Part shown: positions 21,194 through 33,198 of the stretch, in pieces
Position numbering within the stretch: the first letter of the stretch is position 1
Layout: each line of letters starts with the position of its first letter
NCBI RefSeq assembly: GCF_025821625.1
Contig: NZ_JACKSH010000032.1
Span: 1-41,129, forward strand
DNA from: Mycolicibacterium pyrenivorans
GTDB lineage: Bacteria; Actinomycetota; Actinomycetes; Mycobacteriales; Mycobacteriaceae
Length of the DNA: 41,129 bases
Reading direction: 5' to 3'
The notes under the pieces: model-generated
Database searches by the model: none
The model's input: only the letters and a program-made list of their open reading frames with translations
What the model was told of the DNA's origin: nothing
Made by a program: the position numbers and the translations under genes

Positions 21194-22322
21194 GCCGGGT
21201 TCTATTGGTCACCAACGACTTTCCACCGCGTCGCGGTGGCATCCAGTCCTATCTCGAGGCGCTGGTCACCCACCTGGTCGGCTCGGGTGACCACACCATC
21301 ACCGTGTACGCGCCGAAGTGGAAGGGCGCGCCGGACTACGACAAGGCCGCCGCGGCCGCAGGCTACGACGTCGTGCGCCACCCGGGGACCCTGATGGTGC
21401 CCGAGCCGACGGTCGCGTTGCGGATGCGCCGGCTCATCAGCCACCGCGACGTGGACACCGTGTGGTTCGGCGCCGCCGCCCCACTGGCCCTGCTGAGCCC
21501 GCTGGCCCGCTCTGCCGGAGCCGACCGGGTCATCGCCAGCACCCATGGCCACGAGGTCGGTTGGTCGATGCTGCCGCTGGCGCGAACGGCGCTGCGCCGC
21601 ATCGGCGACGACACCGACGTCGTCACCTACATCAGCTCCTACACCAGGGGCCGGTTCGCGTCGGCGTTCGGGCCCCGGGCGGCCCTCGAGCTGGTGCCGC
21701 CGGGCGTGGACACCGACCGTTTCGTCCCCGACGAAGTGGCGCGGGCAGAACTGCGCGCCCGGTACCGGCTCGGTGGGCGGCCGGTGGTGGTCTGCGTGTC
21801 CCGGCTGGTGCCGCGCAAGGGGCAGGACATGCTGATCCGGGCGTTGCCCGCGATCCGGCAACGGGTGCCCGGCGCCGCGTTGGTGATCGTCGGTGGCGGG
21901 CCCTACCGAACGTCGCTGCACCGCCTCGCCCACTCGTTCGGGGTCGCCGAGCACGTGGTCTTCACCGAGGGCGTGCCGGGCGACGAACTGCCCGCACACC
22001 ACGCGATGGCCGACGTCTTCGCGATGCCGTGCCGGACCCGCGGCGCCGGCCTGGACGTCGAGGGACTGGGCATCGTGTACCTGGAGGCGTCGGCCTGCGG
22101 GGTACCTGTGGTGGCGGGCCGGTCGGGCGGCGCGCCGGAAACAGTGCTCCACGGGGAGACGGGCCTGGTCGTCGACGGCTGGGACGTCGGGGCCGTCGCC
22201 GCCGCCGTCGGCGACCTGCTCGCCGACCCCCGCCGTGCCGCGGCGATGGGCGAGGCCGGCCGCCGCTGGGTCGTCGACAACTGGCAGTGGCAGCGGCAGG
22301 CCGAACGCCTGGCCCGGCTGCT

Positions 22323-22326
<4 letters not shown>
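21190..22326 (+). CDS. pimB: GDP-mannose-dependent alpha-(1-6)-phosphatidylinositol monomannoside mannosyltransferase PimB'
   Basis: GT4 glycosyltransferase that adds the second mannose to PIM1, giving PIM2, the base of PIM, LM and LAM. The 378-residue product has the GT-B layout: N-terminal [20 protein letters not shown] with the Gly-rich loop, [10 protein letters not shown], then [14 protein letters not shown] and the C-terminal nucleotide-sugar site [20 protein letters not shown] with the paired Glu of the EX7E motif. It is cytoplasmic or attached to the inner face of the membrane. The ATG overlaps the metallopeptidase stop as ATGA; the stop shares the four bases CTAG with the convergent fadD15 stop. 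Confidence 0.94.
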
Positions 22327-24131
<1,805 letters not shown>

Positions 24132-24240
24132 GGTGGAGGCCCTCTCGTGATTCTCAGGCGGCTCGACAAACAACTTGACCATGTCCAGCGTAGTCGGCCG
24201 ACGGATCCCGATACCCCGTGATGTGTGAAGCTTGTCTGTC

Positions 24241-24639
24241 ATGAACAGCTTCCAGATCGCCGACGAGACGTTCATCGCGGCTGACCCGGTCGCGGTCGGT
24301 GACGCGGTCGCCGACCCGGCGAACTGGCGGCGGTGGTGGCCCGACCTGCGGCTGACGGTGGTGGAGGACCGGGGCGAGGTCGGTCAGCGCTGGACCGTGA
24401 CCGGCGCGCTGACGGGGACGATGGAGATCTGGCTGGAGAAGGTGCGCAGCGGTCCGGACGGTGTCGTGCTGCACTACTTCCTGCACGCCGAGCCGTCCGG
24501 CGTCGCGGCATGGGAACTGGCGAAGATGAACCTCCCCAAGATGAACCATCGGCGCCGGGTGGCGGGCAAGGACATGGCCTTCGAGGTGAAACGCAAGCTG
24601 GAGGCCGGACGGCAGGTGGGAGTGTCGCGGCTGGCCTGA
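24241..24639 (+). CDS. START/SRPBCC-like small protein (Rv2186c-like)
   Basis: A 132-residue protein with the secondary-structure pattern of the SRPBCC (START/polyketide cyclase) fold: a first strand ([12 protein letters not shown]), a short helix and the Trp-rich [17 protein letters not shown], alternating strands ending MEIWLEKVR and [10 protein letters not shown], and a long basic C-terminal helix ([20 protein letters not shown]). Such folds hold a hydrophobic ligand; the ligand here is unknown. The ATG at 24241 matches the family length; a TTG 9 nt earlier is in frame. It opens a run of co-oriented genes that includes a second START-like protein. It is divergent from fadD15. Confidence 0.72.
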   Translation: MNSFQIADETFIAADPVAVGDAVADPANWRRWWPDLRLTVVEDRGEVGQRWTVTGALTGTMEIWLEKVRSGPDGVVLHYFLHAEPSGVAAWELAKMNLPKMNHRRRVAGKDMAFEVKRKLEAGRQVGVSRLA

Positions 24640-24699
24640 TCCAGCCGCCCGGGTGCGCCCCCAAACGCCGGTACGGGGGCCAGGCCGGTGACGGGAGAG

Positions 24700-24705
24700 T
24701 AGATT
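24700..24705 (+). promoter_or_regulatory. Candidate -10 element (TAGATT) for the second START-like gene
   Basis: TAGATT, at about this position, fits TAnnnT and lies roughly 40 nt before the GTG at 24744, in a 104-bp gap that would let the START-ATPase-Cys genes be expressed on their own. Confidence 0.35.
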
Positions 24706-24743
24706 TTTGGCCAGCGACCAAGACCTAGCGGGGAATGATTTCA

Positions 24744-25181
24744 GTGGCGGACAAGACGGCACAGACCATCTACATCGATGCCGATCCTTCGACGGTGATG
24801 GACGTCATCGCCGACATCGGCTCCTATCCGGACTGGGTCGCCGAGTACAAGGAGACCGAGGTCCTCGAGACCGATGATGCCGGCTATCCGAAGGTGGCCA
24901 GGCTGGTTCTGGACGCCGCGGTTCTCAAGGACACCATGGTGTTGACCTACAGGTGGCCCGCCGACCGCAACTCGGTGACGTGGTCGCTGGTGTCGAGCAC
25001 GTTGCTGAAGTCTCTCGACGGTGCATATCGCTTGGCGCCCAAGGGATCCGGAACAGATGTCACCTATGAACTGTCGGTCGACCTGGTCATCCCGATGATC
25101 GGCCTGCTGAAAAGGAAGGCTGAACGGCGGCTGACGGATACCGCACTGAAGGACCTGAAGAAACGAGTCGAGGCTGACTGA
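24744..25181 (+). CDS. START/SRPBCC-like protein (Rv2185c/TB16.3-like)
   Basis: A 145-residue SRPBCC protein of the cyclase/coenzyme-Q-binding subgroup: IYIDADPSTVMDVIADIGSY at the N-terminus, PDWVAEYKETEVLE, a strand series including YRWPADRNSVTWSLVSS, and a basic C-terminal helix (LLKRKAERRLTDTALKDLKK). It should form a deep hydrophobic cavity for a lipid-like ligand. I chose GTG at 24744 over ATG at 24735 because GGGGA lies 9 nt before the GTG but only next to the ATG, and because the result matches the length I recall in M. tuberculosis. Its 3' end overlaps the presumed start of the ATPase gene by 8 bp. Confidence 0.8.
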   Translation: MADKTAQTIYIDADPSTVMDVIADIGSYPDWVAEYKETEVLETDDAGYPKVARLVLDAAVLKDTMVLTYRWPADRNSVTWSLVSSTLLKSLDGAYRLAPKGSGTDVTYELSVDLVIPMIGLLKRKAERRLTDTALKDLKKRVEAD

Positions 25182-26460
25182 GGGCAGGCACGCCGCCGAC
25201 GCGGCCCGGGCGTCCGGGGCAACCCGGATCAGTCTTTTCGTCGGCAAGGGCGGCGTGGGTAAGTCGACGCTGGCGACCGCGACGGCCGTGCGTGCTGCGC
25301 GCGCCGGGATGCGGGTCCTGATCGTGTCCACCGACCAGGCGCATTCGACCGGTGACGTGCTCGGTGCGACCATCAGGCCCACCGGCAGGCGTGAGCCCAC
25401 CCGGGTGCTGGCCGACCTCGACACCGCGGCGTCCGGCGGCGGGTCCCTGGACGCCCTCGCACTCGACACCCTGGCACTGCTGGCGAACCGGTGGCGGGAG
25501 ATCGCCGCCCCGCTGTCCGAGAGGTTTCCCGACTCCGACCTCGGTGATATTGCCCCAGAAGAGCTTTCGGCGTTGCCGGGAGTCCAGGAGGTGCTCGGAC
25601 TGCACGAGGTCGGTGAGCTCGCCGACTCGGGGCAGTGGGACCTGGTCGTGGTGGACTGCGCGTCGACCGCCGACGCGATGCGGATGCTCACGCTGCCTGC
25701 GACGTTCGCCCTCTACCTCGAGCGGGCCTGGCCGAGGCACCGCCGGTTGTCCAGCGCCGACGATGGGCGCTCGGCGGCGGTGATCGCCCTGGTGGAGCGG
25801 ATCGGCGCGGGTACCGAGCAGCTCAGCACCCTGCTCACCGACGGTTCGCGGGTCAGCGCCCACCTGGTGATGACCGCCGAGCGGGTGGTCGCGGCCGAGG
25901 CGGTCCGCACCCTGGGCTCTCTGGCGCTGATGGGTGTGCAGGTCGATGAGCTGATCGTCAACCAGGTTCTGGTACAAGATGATTCGTTCGAATACCGCAA
26001 CCTCCCCGAGCATCCGGCCTTCGACTGGTACGCGGAGCGGATATCCGAGCAGCGGACCGTGCTCGACGAACTCGATCGCGTGATTCCCGACGTGCAACTG
26101 GTCCTGGTACCCCACCTGGCGGGTGAGCCGATCGGGCCGAAGGCGCTCGGCGAACTGCTCGACTGCGCCCGCCGCAGGGACGGCTCACCGCCTCCCGGTC
26201 CGTTGCGGCCGGTCGTCGACAGGGAGTCCGGCAGCGGGCTCGACGCCGTCTACCGGCTACGGCTGGAGTTGCCGCAGGTCGACTCGTCGGCGTTGTCGTT
26301 GGGTAGGGTCGACGACGACCTGATCATCGGCGTCGGAGCGATGCGGCGCCGTGTCCGGTTGGCATCGGTGCTGCGCCGGTGCATCGTCATCGACGCCGCG
26401 CTCCGTGGCAGCGAGCTGACAGTGCGATTTCGACCGAACCCGGAGGTGTGGCCGGCTTGA
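25174..26460 (+). CDS. ArsA/Get3-like ATPase (Rv2184c-like), non-canonical start
   Basis: A SIMIBI-class ATPase of ~428 residues. It has the deviant Walker A GKGGVGKST with both the signature Lys (about 25) and the P-loop Lys (about 30), and STDQAHSTGDVLG, which matches the switch I region (DPAHS) of ArsA/Get3. Other features are VVVDCASTADAMRMLTLP as the Walker B/switch II region and a C-terminal VDDDLIIGVGAMRRRVRL. The frame is open from 25159, but no ATG, GTG or TTG precedes the P-loop; the first such codon (GTG 25255) lies inside it. CTG at 25174 is the only NTG available, overlapping the previous stop. I annotate that start with low certainty; the coding region itself is secure. Confidence 0.8.
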   Translation: MTEGRHAADAARASGATRISLFVGKGGVGKSTLATATAVRAARAGMRVLIVSTDQAHSTGDVLGATIRPTGRREPTRVLADLDTAASGGGSLDALALDTLALLANRWREIAAPLSERFPDSDLGDIAPEELSALPGVQEVLGLHEVGELADSGQWDLVVVDCASTADAMRMLTLPATFALYLERAWPRHRRLSSADDGRSAAVIALVERIGAGTEQLSTLLTDGSRVSAHLVMTAERVVAAEAVRTLGSLALMGVQVDELIVNQVLVQDDSFEYRNLPEHPAFDWYAERISEQRTVLDELDRVIPDVQLVLVPHLAGEPIGPKALGELLDCARRRDGSPPPGPLRPVVDRESGSGLDAVYRLRLELPQVDSSALSLGRVDDDLIIGVGAMRRRVRLASVLRRCIVIDAALRGSELTVRFRPNPEVWPA

Positions 26461-26852
26461 ACGAGTCCCGCACCGGCCCGCGCCATTCGGACATCGGTCC
26501 CGAACTGCGCCAGCTCGCGCAGTCGATCCTGGAACGCCTCGACCCTGCGGTGCGCCTTGCGGCGGCCAGGGCCCAGGCCGGCGGCCCTGGCAAGTGTGAA
26601 CAGGTCTGGTGCCCCGTCTGCGCGCTCGCCGCACTGATCTCCGGTGAGCAGCACCCCCTGCTGAACGTGGTCGCCGAGCACAGCGTCGCGCTGCTGACCC
26701 TGGTCAAGGCGATGGTCGACAATCTCGACACGGCCGGGACCCCGCCGCCGGAACCCGACGGCGCACCTCCGGCCGGGCCGTCGCCCCAGGACCCGACCAC
26801 GCCGTCGGAGCCGGGCCGCTATCAGCACATCACGGTGATCATCGACGAGTGA
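26457..26852 (+). CDS. Small helical protein with a Cys cluster (Rv2183c-like)
   Basis: A 131-residue protein without a recognised family role. A helical first half (LRQLAQSILERLDPAVRLAAA) leads to Cys47-x4-Cys52-Pro-x-Cys55 in CEQVWCPVCALAAL, then another helix (LLTLVKAMVDNLD), a disordered Pro-rich stretch and a conserved-looking end YQHITVIIDE. The cysteines could bind a metal or form a redox pair. The TTG start at 26457 overlaps the ATPase stop as TTGA, and GGAGGT lies 9 nt upstream, which favours it over the GTG at 26448. Tight coupling suggests it works with the ATPase. Confidence 0.72.
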   Translation: MNESRTGPRHSDIGPELRQLAQSILERLDPAVRLAAARAQAGGPGKCEQVWCPVCALAALISGEQHPLLNVVAEHSVALLTLVKAMVDNLDTAGTPPPEPDGAPPAGPSPQDPTTPSEPGRYQHITVIIDE

Positions 26853-26969
26853 GCGGCGGTGAGTGCGCATCTGTGGTCGCACGCACACACCGTGGGTAAG
26901 GTTGTCCCAGAGCACCGTGCCGACGGTCGGGCACAATGGCCGACCGCGGTCGGGTGATGCGGAGGGTCC

Positions 26970-27695
26970 ATGTGGTATTGGCTGTTCAAGTTCGTCTTCA
27001 TGGGCCCCTTGCTGACCCTGCTCGGACGCCCGAAAGTCGAAGGGCTTGAGCATGTTCCGCAATCCGGAGCAGTTATCCTCGCCAGCAACCACCTCGCGGT
27101 GGCCGACAGCTTCTATCTGCCGCTGGTGGTCAGCAGGCGGATCACCTTCCTGGCCAAGGCCGAGTACTTCACCGGCACCGGCATCAAGGGGTGGTTCATG
27201 CGGTGGTTCTACACCGTCGCCGGCCAGGTGCCCATCGACCGCACCGATGCCGACAGCGCCCAGGCCGCGCTGACGACCGCACAGCGCATCGTCGGGGAGG
27301 GCAAGCTGCTGGGGATGTACCCCGAGGGCACCCGCTCGCCCGACGGGCGGCTGTACAAGGGCAAGACCGGACTGGCGCGGCTGGCTCTGCAGACGCAGGT
27401 CCCGGTGATTCCGGTCGCGATGATCGGCACCGACGTGGTGAACCCTCCCGGAAGCAAGATGTGGAAGTTCGGCCGGGTCCAGGTCAAGTTCGGCGAGCCG
27501 ATGGATTTCAGTCGCTTCGAGGGGCTCGCGGGCAACCGGTTCATCGAACGGGCCGTCATCGACGAAGTGATGTACGAGCTGATGCGGCTGTCCGGGCAGG
27601 AATACGTCGACCTCTACGCGGCGGACATCAAAGAGGGAAAAGAACAGGGAGCGGTGAAGCCGCCGACACGGCTCCCTGAGGCGGCCGCAGGCTGA
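26970..27695 (+). CDS. plsM: 1-acylglycerol-3-phosphate O-acyltransferase (PlsC family, Rv2182c-like)
   Basis: Membrane-associated acyltransferase of phospholipid synthesis, 241 residues. It has the PlsC motifs: the catalytic NHLAVADS (His41 and Asp46, H-x4-D), a membrane-close start (MWYWLFKFVFMGPLLTLLG), GQVPIDR, and the phosphate-binding MYPEGTRSPDG with Glu119 followed by VPVIPVAMIG. Rv2182c is called PlsM in recent work on acyl-chain placement in mycobacterial phospholipids; I use the name on that basis. GGAGGG precedes the ATG, and a possible -10 (TAAGGT near 26896) lies ~70 nt upstream. It follows the START-ATPase-Cys genes and converges on mptC. Confidence 0.87.
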   Translation: MWYWLFKFVFMGPLLTLLGRPKVEGLEHVPQSGAVILASNHLAVADSFYLPLVVSRRITFLAKAEYFTGTGIKGWFMRWFYTVAGQVPIDRTDADSAQAALTTAQRIVGEGKLLGMYPEGTRSPDGRLYKGKTGLARLALQTQVPVIPVAMIGTDVVNPPGSKMWKFGRVQVKFGEPMDFSRFEGLAGNRFIERAVIDEVMYELMRLSGQEYVDLYAADIKEGKEQGAVKPPTRLPEAAAG

Positions 27696-27704
27696 AGCGG
27701 CCGC
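27681..27704. terminator. GC-rich hairpin between plsM and mptC
   Basis: GCGGCCGC occurs at 27681-27688 and 27697-27704; being self-complementary, the copies form a perfect 8-bp stem with an 8-nt loop that includes the plsM stop region. It separates convergent genes and may terminate both. No U-tract. Confidence 0.45.
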
Positions 27705-27705
27705 G

Positions 27706-28986
27706 CTAAGCCTTGACGGCGGAGACGGGCGCAGAGTCCACGGACGCGGTGTCGTGGCCGGGGTCGCGGACAGCGACGACACCGGTGACGATGATCACCG
27801 CCAGCGCCCACCAGAGATAAGACCCCCCGGCGAGCTGGCGCCACAGTGAGGCCGCGGTTTCGCGGTGCTCGGGCAGCAGCTTGATCGGCGTCCACACCAT
27901 CAGCGCCAGCCCGACCGCCGCCACGGCGCCCAGCGCGACGTTGCGCAGCCGCACCGCCAGCACTGCCGTCACCACGACCGCGGGCACCGCCCAGACCCAG
28001 TGATGCGACCACGAGACGGGCGACACCACGAGCCCGAACATCGCCACGCAGATCAGGGCCAACACGGGCTGCCCGGCGCGCAGGGCGCGGCGCCCGGCCC
28101 AGATCGTGAGGCCCAGCACGACGAAGCATGCCACCGTCCACAGCACGAATCGCTCACCCTCGCCGAGGCCCAACCGGGCCAGCGCGCCTGCGATGTTCTG
28201 GTTCGTGTTCAGCGTCGCGGTGCCGATGCGGTCGGTGTTGCGGACCGTCTCGGTCCAGTACTCCCACGAGTCCCGCCACGCGAATGCGAAGCCGAGCAGC
28301 ATCGCCACTACCGCCGACGCCGCGGTGACCAGCAGCGCCCGCGTGTCCCGCCGCAGCAGGAAGTACAGCAGGAAGACCGCCGGTGTCAGCTTGAGCGCGA
28401 TCGCGAGGCCCAGGAGCATCCCTCGCGGCCACGGCGTCCGGCGCGGCACACAGTCGGCGATCACCAGGGTCATCAGCACGACGTTGATCTGGCCGAAGTC
28501 GAAGTTCGACCGGATCGGCTCGCAGAAGAGCACCGCGGGCGCGACGATCGCCGCGGCCAGCCACCCGCGTCGAGCCCACGCCGGCTCCCCGGTGACGCGG
28601 GTCGTCGGCCACACGTCCAGGCGCGTCAGCAGGATCGCCGTCGACACCACCAGCAGGATCAGCGTGGTCAGGGTGATCGCCACGCTGGCGCCGTCGAGCG
28701 ACAACAGCGCGAACGGGGAGAACAGGACGGCAGCCAGCGGCGGATAGGTGAAGGGCAGGTCCAGGCCGCCCTTGGTCTGGAAGATCGCGCCGTCGGCGTA
28801 GAGCGGCCGACCGTCGAGCCAGGCCTGCCCACCCATCCGGTAGACGTCGATGTCGATGCGGTACGGGGTGTGCCCGAGGAGCCGCCACGCCGCCCAGGCC
28901 AACGCCGCCGCGGTCATCAGCTGAAACAGCCGCCACGCGAGCGTTGGCCTCCAACCAGCCCCGCCGGGCGACCGCCAAGTCCTCAT
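27706..28986 (-). CDS. mptC: Alpha-(1->2)-mannosyltransferase, GT87 membrane family (Rv2181-like)
   Basis: Polyprenyl-phosphate-mannose-dependent GT-C enzyme, 426 residues with ten or so hydrophobic helices. The Asp pair in the first outer loop ([18 protein letters not shown]) is the usual GT87 catalytic site, followed by [17 protein letters not shown] and [14 protein letters not shown], family-typical motifs. Rv2181 adds the alpha-1,2 mannose branches to LM/LAM and is called MptC in that literature. The ATG at 28986 is preceded at 10 nt by TAGTCT, a possible -10 giving a very short leader. It is divergent from the Rv2180c-like gene and convergent on plsM. Confidence 0.88.
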   Translation of the reverse strand: MRTWRSPGGAGWRPTLAWRLFQLMTAAALAWAAWRLLGHTPYRIDIDVYRMGGQAWLDGRPLYADGAIFQTKGGLDLPFTYPPLAAVLFSPFALLSLDGASVAITLTTLILLVVSTAILLTRLDVWPTTRVTGEPAWARRGWLAAAIVAPAVLFCEPIRSNFDFGQINVVLMTLVIADCVPRRTPWPRGMLLGLAIALKLTPAVFLLYFLLRRDTRALLVTAASAVVAMLLGFAFAWRDSWEYWTETVRNTDRIGTATLNTNQNIAGALARLGLGEGERFVLWTVACFVVLGLTIWAGRRALRAGQPVLALICVAMFGLVVSPVSWSHHWVWAVPAVVVTAVLAVRLRNVALGAVAAVGLALMVWTPIKLLPEHRETAASLWRQLAGGSYLWWALAVIIVTGVVAVRDPGHDTASVDSAPVSAVKA

Positions 28987-29058
28987 GTCGCGGACCAGAC
29001 TATCGGTGCCGATCGGCGAGTCGGCGGGTATCCCGGCCTAGACACGCGCAGGTCGGCG

Positions 29059-29064
29059 TAAGTT
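29059..29064 (+). promoter_or_regulatory. Candidate -10 element (TAAGTT) for the Rv2180c-like gene
   Basis: TAAGTT ends 6 nt before the GTG at 29071, fitting TAnnnT and a leaderless mRNA. Confidence 0.45.
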
Positions 29065-29070
29065 TTCTGG

Positions 29071-29943
29071 GTGCGCCCGACCCTGGACCTCCACCTCGAC
29101 TTCTCCGTTCCGCCGTCGCGGCTGCCGCTGGTGTGTTGCCTGGTGGCGTTCATCCTGACGTTCTTCGTGACCCGCACGATCGTGCGGTACATCCGTAGCC
29201 ATGCAGGCAGCGACGCACCCCGCAAGTGGTGGCAGCCCCGCAACATCTCGGCCGGCGGGGGGCTGCACATCCACCACGTGGTGATCGGTGTGATCTTGGT
29301 CATGGTCTCCGGGGTGTCGATGGTGACGCTCGCGGTCGACGGGGGAGTACCCGAGTTCACGGCCGCGTCAATCCTTTTCGGTATCGGGGCGGCGCTGGTC
29401 CTCGACGAGTTCGCGCTGATCCTGCACCTGTCCGACGTGTACTGGGCCGAAGACGGGCGGACCTCGGTCGACGCGGTGTTCGTCGCCGTCGCGGTGGCCG
29501 GGTTGTTGATCCTCGGGTTCAGCCCGCTGTCGTTCTTCGACATCGACATCTGGCGCAGCGATCAGTCTGTCCTCGCGCGGGCCATCGTGGTCGCGGCGGC
29601 GGTCGTGACGCTGTGCCTGGCGGTGATCGTGTTGCTCAAAGGCAAGGTGTGGACCGGTCTGGTGGGCATGTTCATCACGCCACTGCTGGTCATCGGTGCG
29701 GTCCGGCTGTCGCGGCCCCATGCGCCGTGGGCACGGTGGCGGTACACGAACCGGCCCCGCAAGATGCACCGGGCGCTGGAACGCGAGCGCTGGCTGCGCA
29801 GGCCCGTCGTTCAGGCCAAGCTGTGGCTGCAGGACGCCATTGCGGGGATGCCGAAGTTCCCCGACGATGCCAAGGTCGACGAACAACTCGACCGCGAGAT
29901 CCACGCCGCGCCCGCGCCACCGGATCGCAACCCCGTCAGGTGA
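29071..29943 (+). CDS. Multi-pass membrane protein of unknown function (Rv2180c-like)
   Basis: A 290-residue integral membrane protein with six or so hydrophobic helices (first LPLVCCLVAFILTFFVTRTI; others around VIGVILVMVSGVSMVTLAV and VFVAVAVAGLLILGF). A loop holds ISAGGGLHIHHVVIG, with two close histidines, and the next helix end has LVLDEFALILHLSDVYW. These His and Asp/Glu residues near the membrane could bind a metal, but I do not recognise an enzyme family. The C-terminal ~70 residues are basic then acidic and probably cytoplasmic. It is followed 15 bp later by the RNase AS gene. TAAGTT 6 nt before the GTG suggests leaderless transcription. Confidence 0.75.
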   Translation: MRPTLDLHLDFSVPPSRLPLVCCLVAFILTFFVTRTIVRYIRSHAGSDAPRKWWQPRNISAGGGLHIHHVVIGVILVMVSGVSMVTLAVDGGVPEFTAASILFGIGAALVLDEFALILHLSDVYWAEDGRTSVDAVFVAVAVAGLLILGFSPLSFFDIDIWRSDQSVLARAIVVAAAVVTLCLAVIVLLKGKVWTGLVGMFITPLLVIGAVRLSRPHAPWARWRYTNRPRKMHRALERERWLRRPVVQAKLWLQDAIAGMPKFPDDAKVDEQLDREIHAAPAPPDRNPVR

Positions 29944-29958
29944 GGAAGTCACATAACT

Positions 29959-31901
<1,943 letters not shown>

Positions 31902-31917
31902 TCGTCGCGGCCGGCCG

Positions 31918-33129
31918 TCACAGCAGGGTGCTCAGGTTGGTGCCGAGCGCCCACGCCCCGGCGGCCGCCGACCCGGCCAGGGTGATCACGGCGACCACCC
32001 AGAAGAACAGCACCCGCTTGGCTCGCTGCCGCGCCCAGTAGAACTCGGTGAGCTCGATTCCGGCGAATCGTCCTGTGAGGGGCCGGTCTTCGTCGTCGTC
32101 ATCGAAATCGGCGGGCAGCTCGTCTCGGGTGAACACCCTGGTGCGCCTGCCCACACCGGCGCCGTCGGTGGGTTTGTCGAGGTCGTCGGTGGCATCGTGC
32201 GGCCCCGTCGGCTCGATCGCCGAGTTGTGCAGAGCCGAGTTCCTGGGTGCGGGCACCCGGAACGGCGGAAGGGCGAGCTCCCGGACCACCGTCTCGAGTT
32301 GATCGCGCATCTCGGCGGCGTCGGCGAACCGTTCCGCGGGATCCCGAGCGGTCGCGCAGTGCACCAGATCGTCGAACTGTCTCGGGACTCCGTTGATCAC
32401 CGAACTCGGCGGGGGGACGTCATGATCCATCCGCTGGTAGGCCACCGCCAACGTGGTGTCCCCGGTGAACGGGGTGGTGCCGGTCAACAACTCGAAGACC
32501 AGCACGCCGACGGAATACACGTCGCCGCGTGAATCGGTGTCACCGGTGCTCACCTGTTCGGGTGACAGGTACGCCGCGGTGCCCAGGATGACGCTGGTCG
32601 AGGTGATCTTGGCCTCGGCGACCGCGCGGACCAGCCCGAAGTCGGCGATCTTCACCTCGCCGTCGTCACTGATCAAGATGTTCTCGGGCTTGATGTCCCG
32701 ATGCACGAGCCCGGCGCGGTGTGCCACGGCGAGACCACCGAGCACGGGCCGCAGCACCGCGGCGACGGCATGCGGCGGCATCGGGCCGCGTTCCCGGAGC
32801 AGCTCCCGCAGCGTGCCTCCCTCGATCAGCTCCATCACCAGGAAGGGAGGATGACCGGCCGGGGTTCCGGCACCCTGGTCGTACACCGCCACCAGACCGG
32901 GATCCTTCAGCCGCGCCACCGCCCGAGCCTCACGTTGGAACCGGGTCAGGAAGTGCTCGTCGCCTGCGTAGCGCGAATCCATGATCTTCAATGCCACCGG
33001 GCGGTCCAATCGCAGATCCAGCCCGCGATACACCCCGGACATGCCTCCGGTCGCGATCAAGCTGTCCACCCGGTAGCGCCCGTCCAGCACGGCCCCGCTC
33101 AGCGGGTCGGCGTGCTGGTGCGTCTCCAT
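31918..33129 (-). CDS. pknL: Serine/threonine protein kinase PknL
   Basis: Membrane-bound Hanks-type kinase, 403 residues. Kinase motifs: Gly-rich loop IATGGMSGVYRG, Lys48 in VALKIMDS, HRDIKPENI with Asp145, DFG in IADFGLVRA and TAAYLSPEQ in the activation region with several Thr. After the kinase domain comes an acidic, Asp-rich juxtamembrane stretch and a single C-terminal helix (VLFFWVVAVITLAGSAAAGA) with almost no outer domain, so it lacks PASTA sensors. The ATG at 33129 lies 7 nt after a TACCAT -10; another in-frame ATG at 33138 lies inside that hexamer and is less likely. It is divergent from its known partner gene (Rv2175c type), 69 bp away. Confidence 0.94.
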   Translation of the reverse strand: METHQHADPLSGAVLDGRYRVDSLIATGGMSGVYRGLDLRLDRPVALKIMDSRYAGDEHFLTRFQREARAVARLKDPGLVAVYDQGAGTPAGHPPFLVMELIEGGTLRELLRERGPMPPHAVAAVLRPVLGGLAVAHRAGLVHRDIKPENILISDDGEVKIADFGLVRAVAEAKITSTSVILGTAAYLSPEQVSTGDTDSRGDVYSVGVLVFELLTGTTPFTGDTTLAVAYQRMDHDVPPPSSVINGVPRQFDDLVHCATARDPAERFADAAEMRDQLETVVRELALPPFRVPAPRNSALHNSAIEPTGPHDATDDLDKPTDGAGVGRRTRVFTRDELPADFDDDDEDRPLTGRFAGIELTEFYWARQRAKRVLFFWVVAVITLAGSAAAGAWALGTNLSTLL

Positions 33130-33136
33130 CGGACAC

Positions 33137-33142
33137 ATGGTA
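33137..33142 (-). promoter_or_regulatory. Candidate -10 element (TACCAT) for pknL
   Basis: TACCAT on the minus strand ends 7 nt before the ATG at 33129, predicting a leaderless kinase mRNA. Confidence 0.45.
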
Positions 33143-33185
33143 CGAGCCGTCGGCCAAGCGTCCGTCCAAGGCGGTCCCGTGCACC

Positions 33186-33191
33186 TAGACT
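33186..33191 (+). promoter_or_regulatory. Candidate -10 element (TAGACT) for the Rv2175c-like gene
   Basis: TAGACT ends 7 nt before the GTG at 33199. With the pknL element it forms a back-to-back pair of possible leaderless promoters in a 69-bp spacer. Confidence 0.5.
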
Positions 33192-33198
33192 CTGTGCG

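Noticed and set aside
32701..33198. Upstream extension of the Rv2175c-like gene
   Set aside because: It would run antisense through the pknL kinase domain; the GTG at 33199 has a good -10 at 7 nt.
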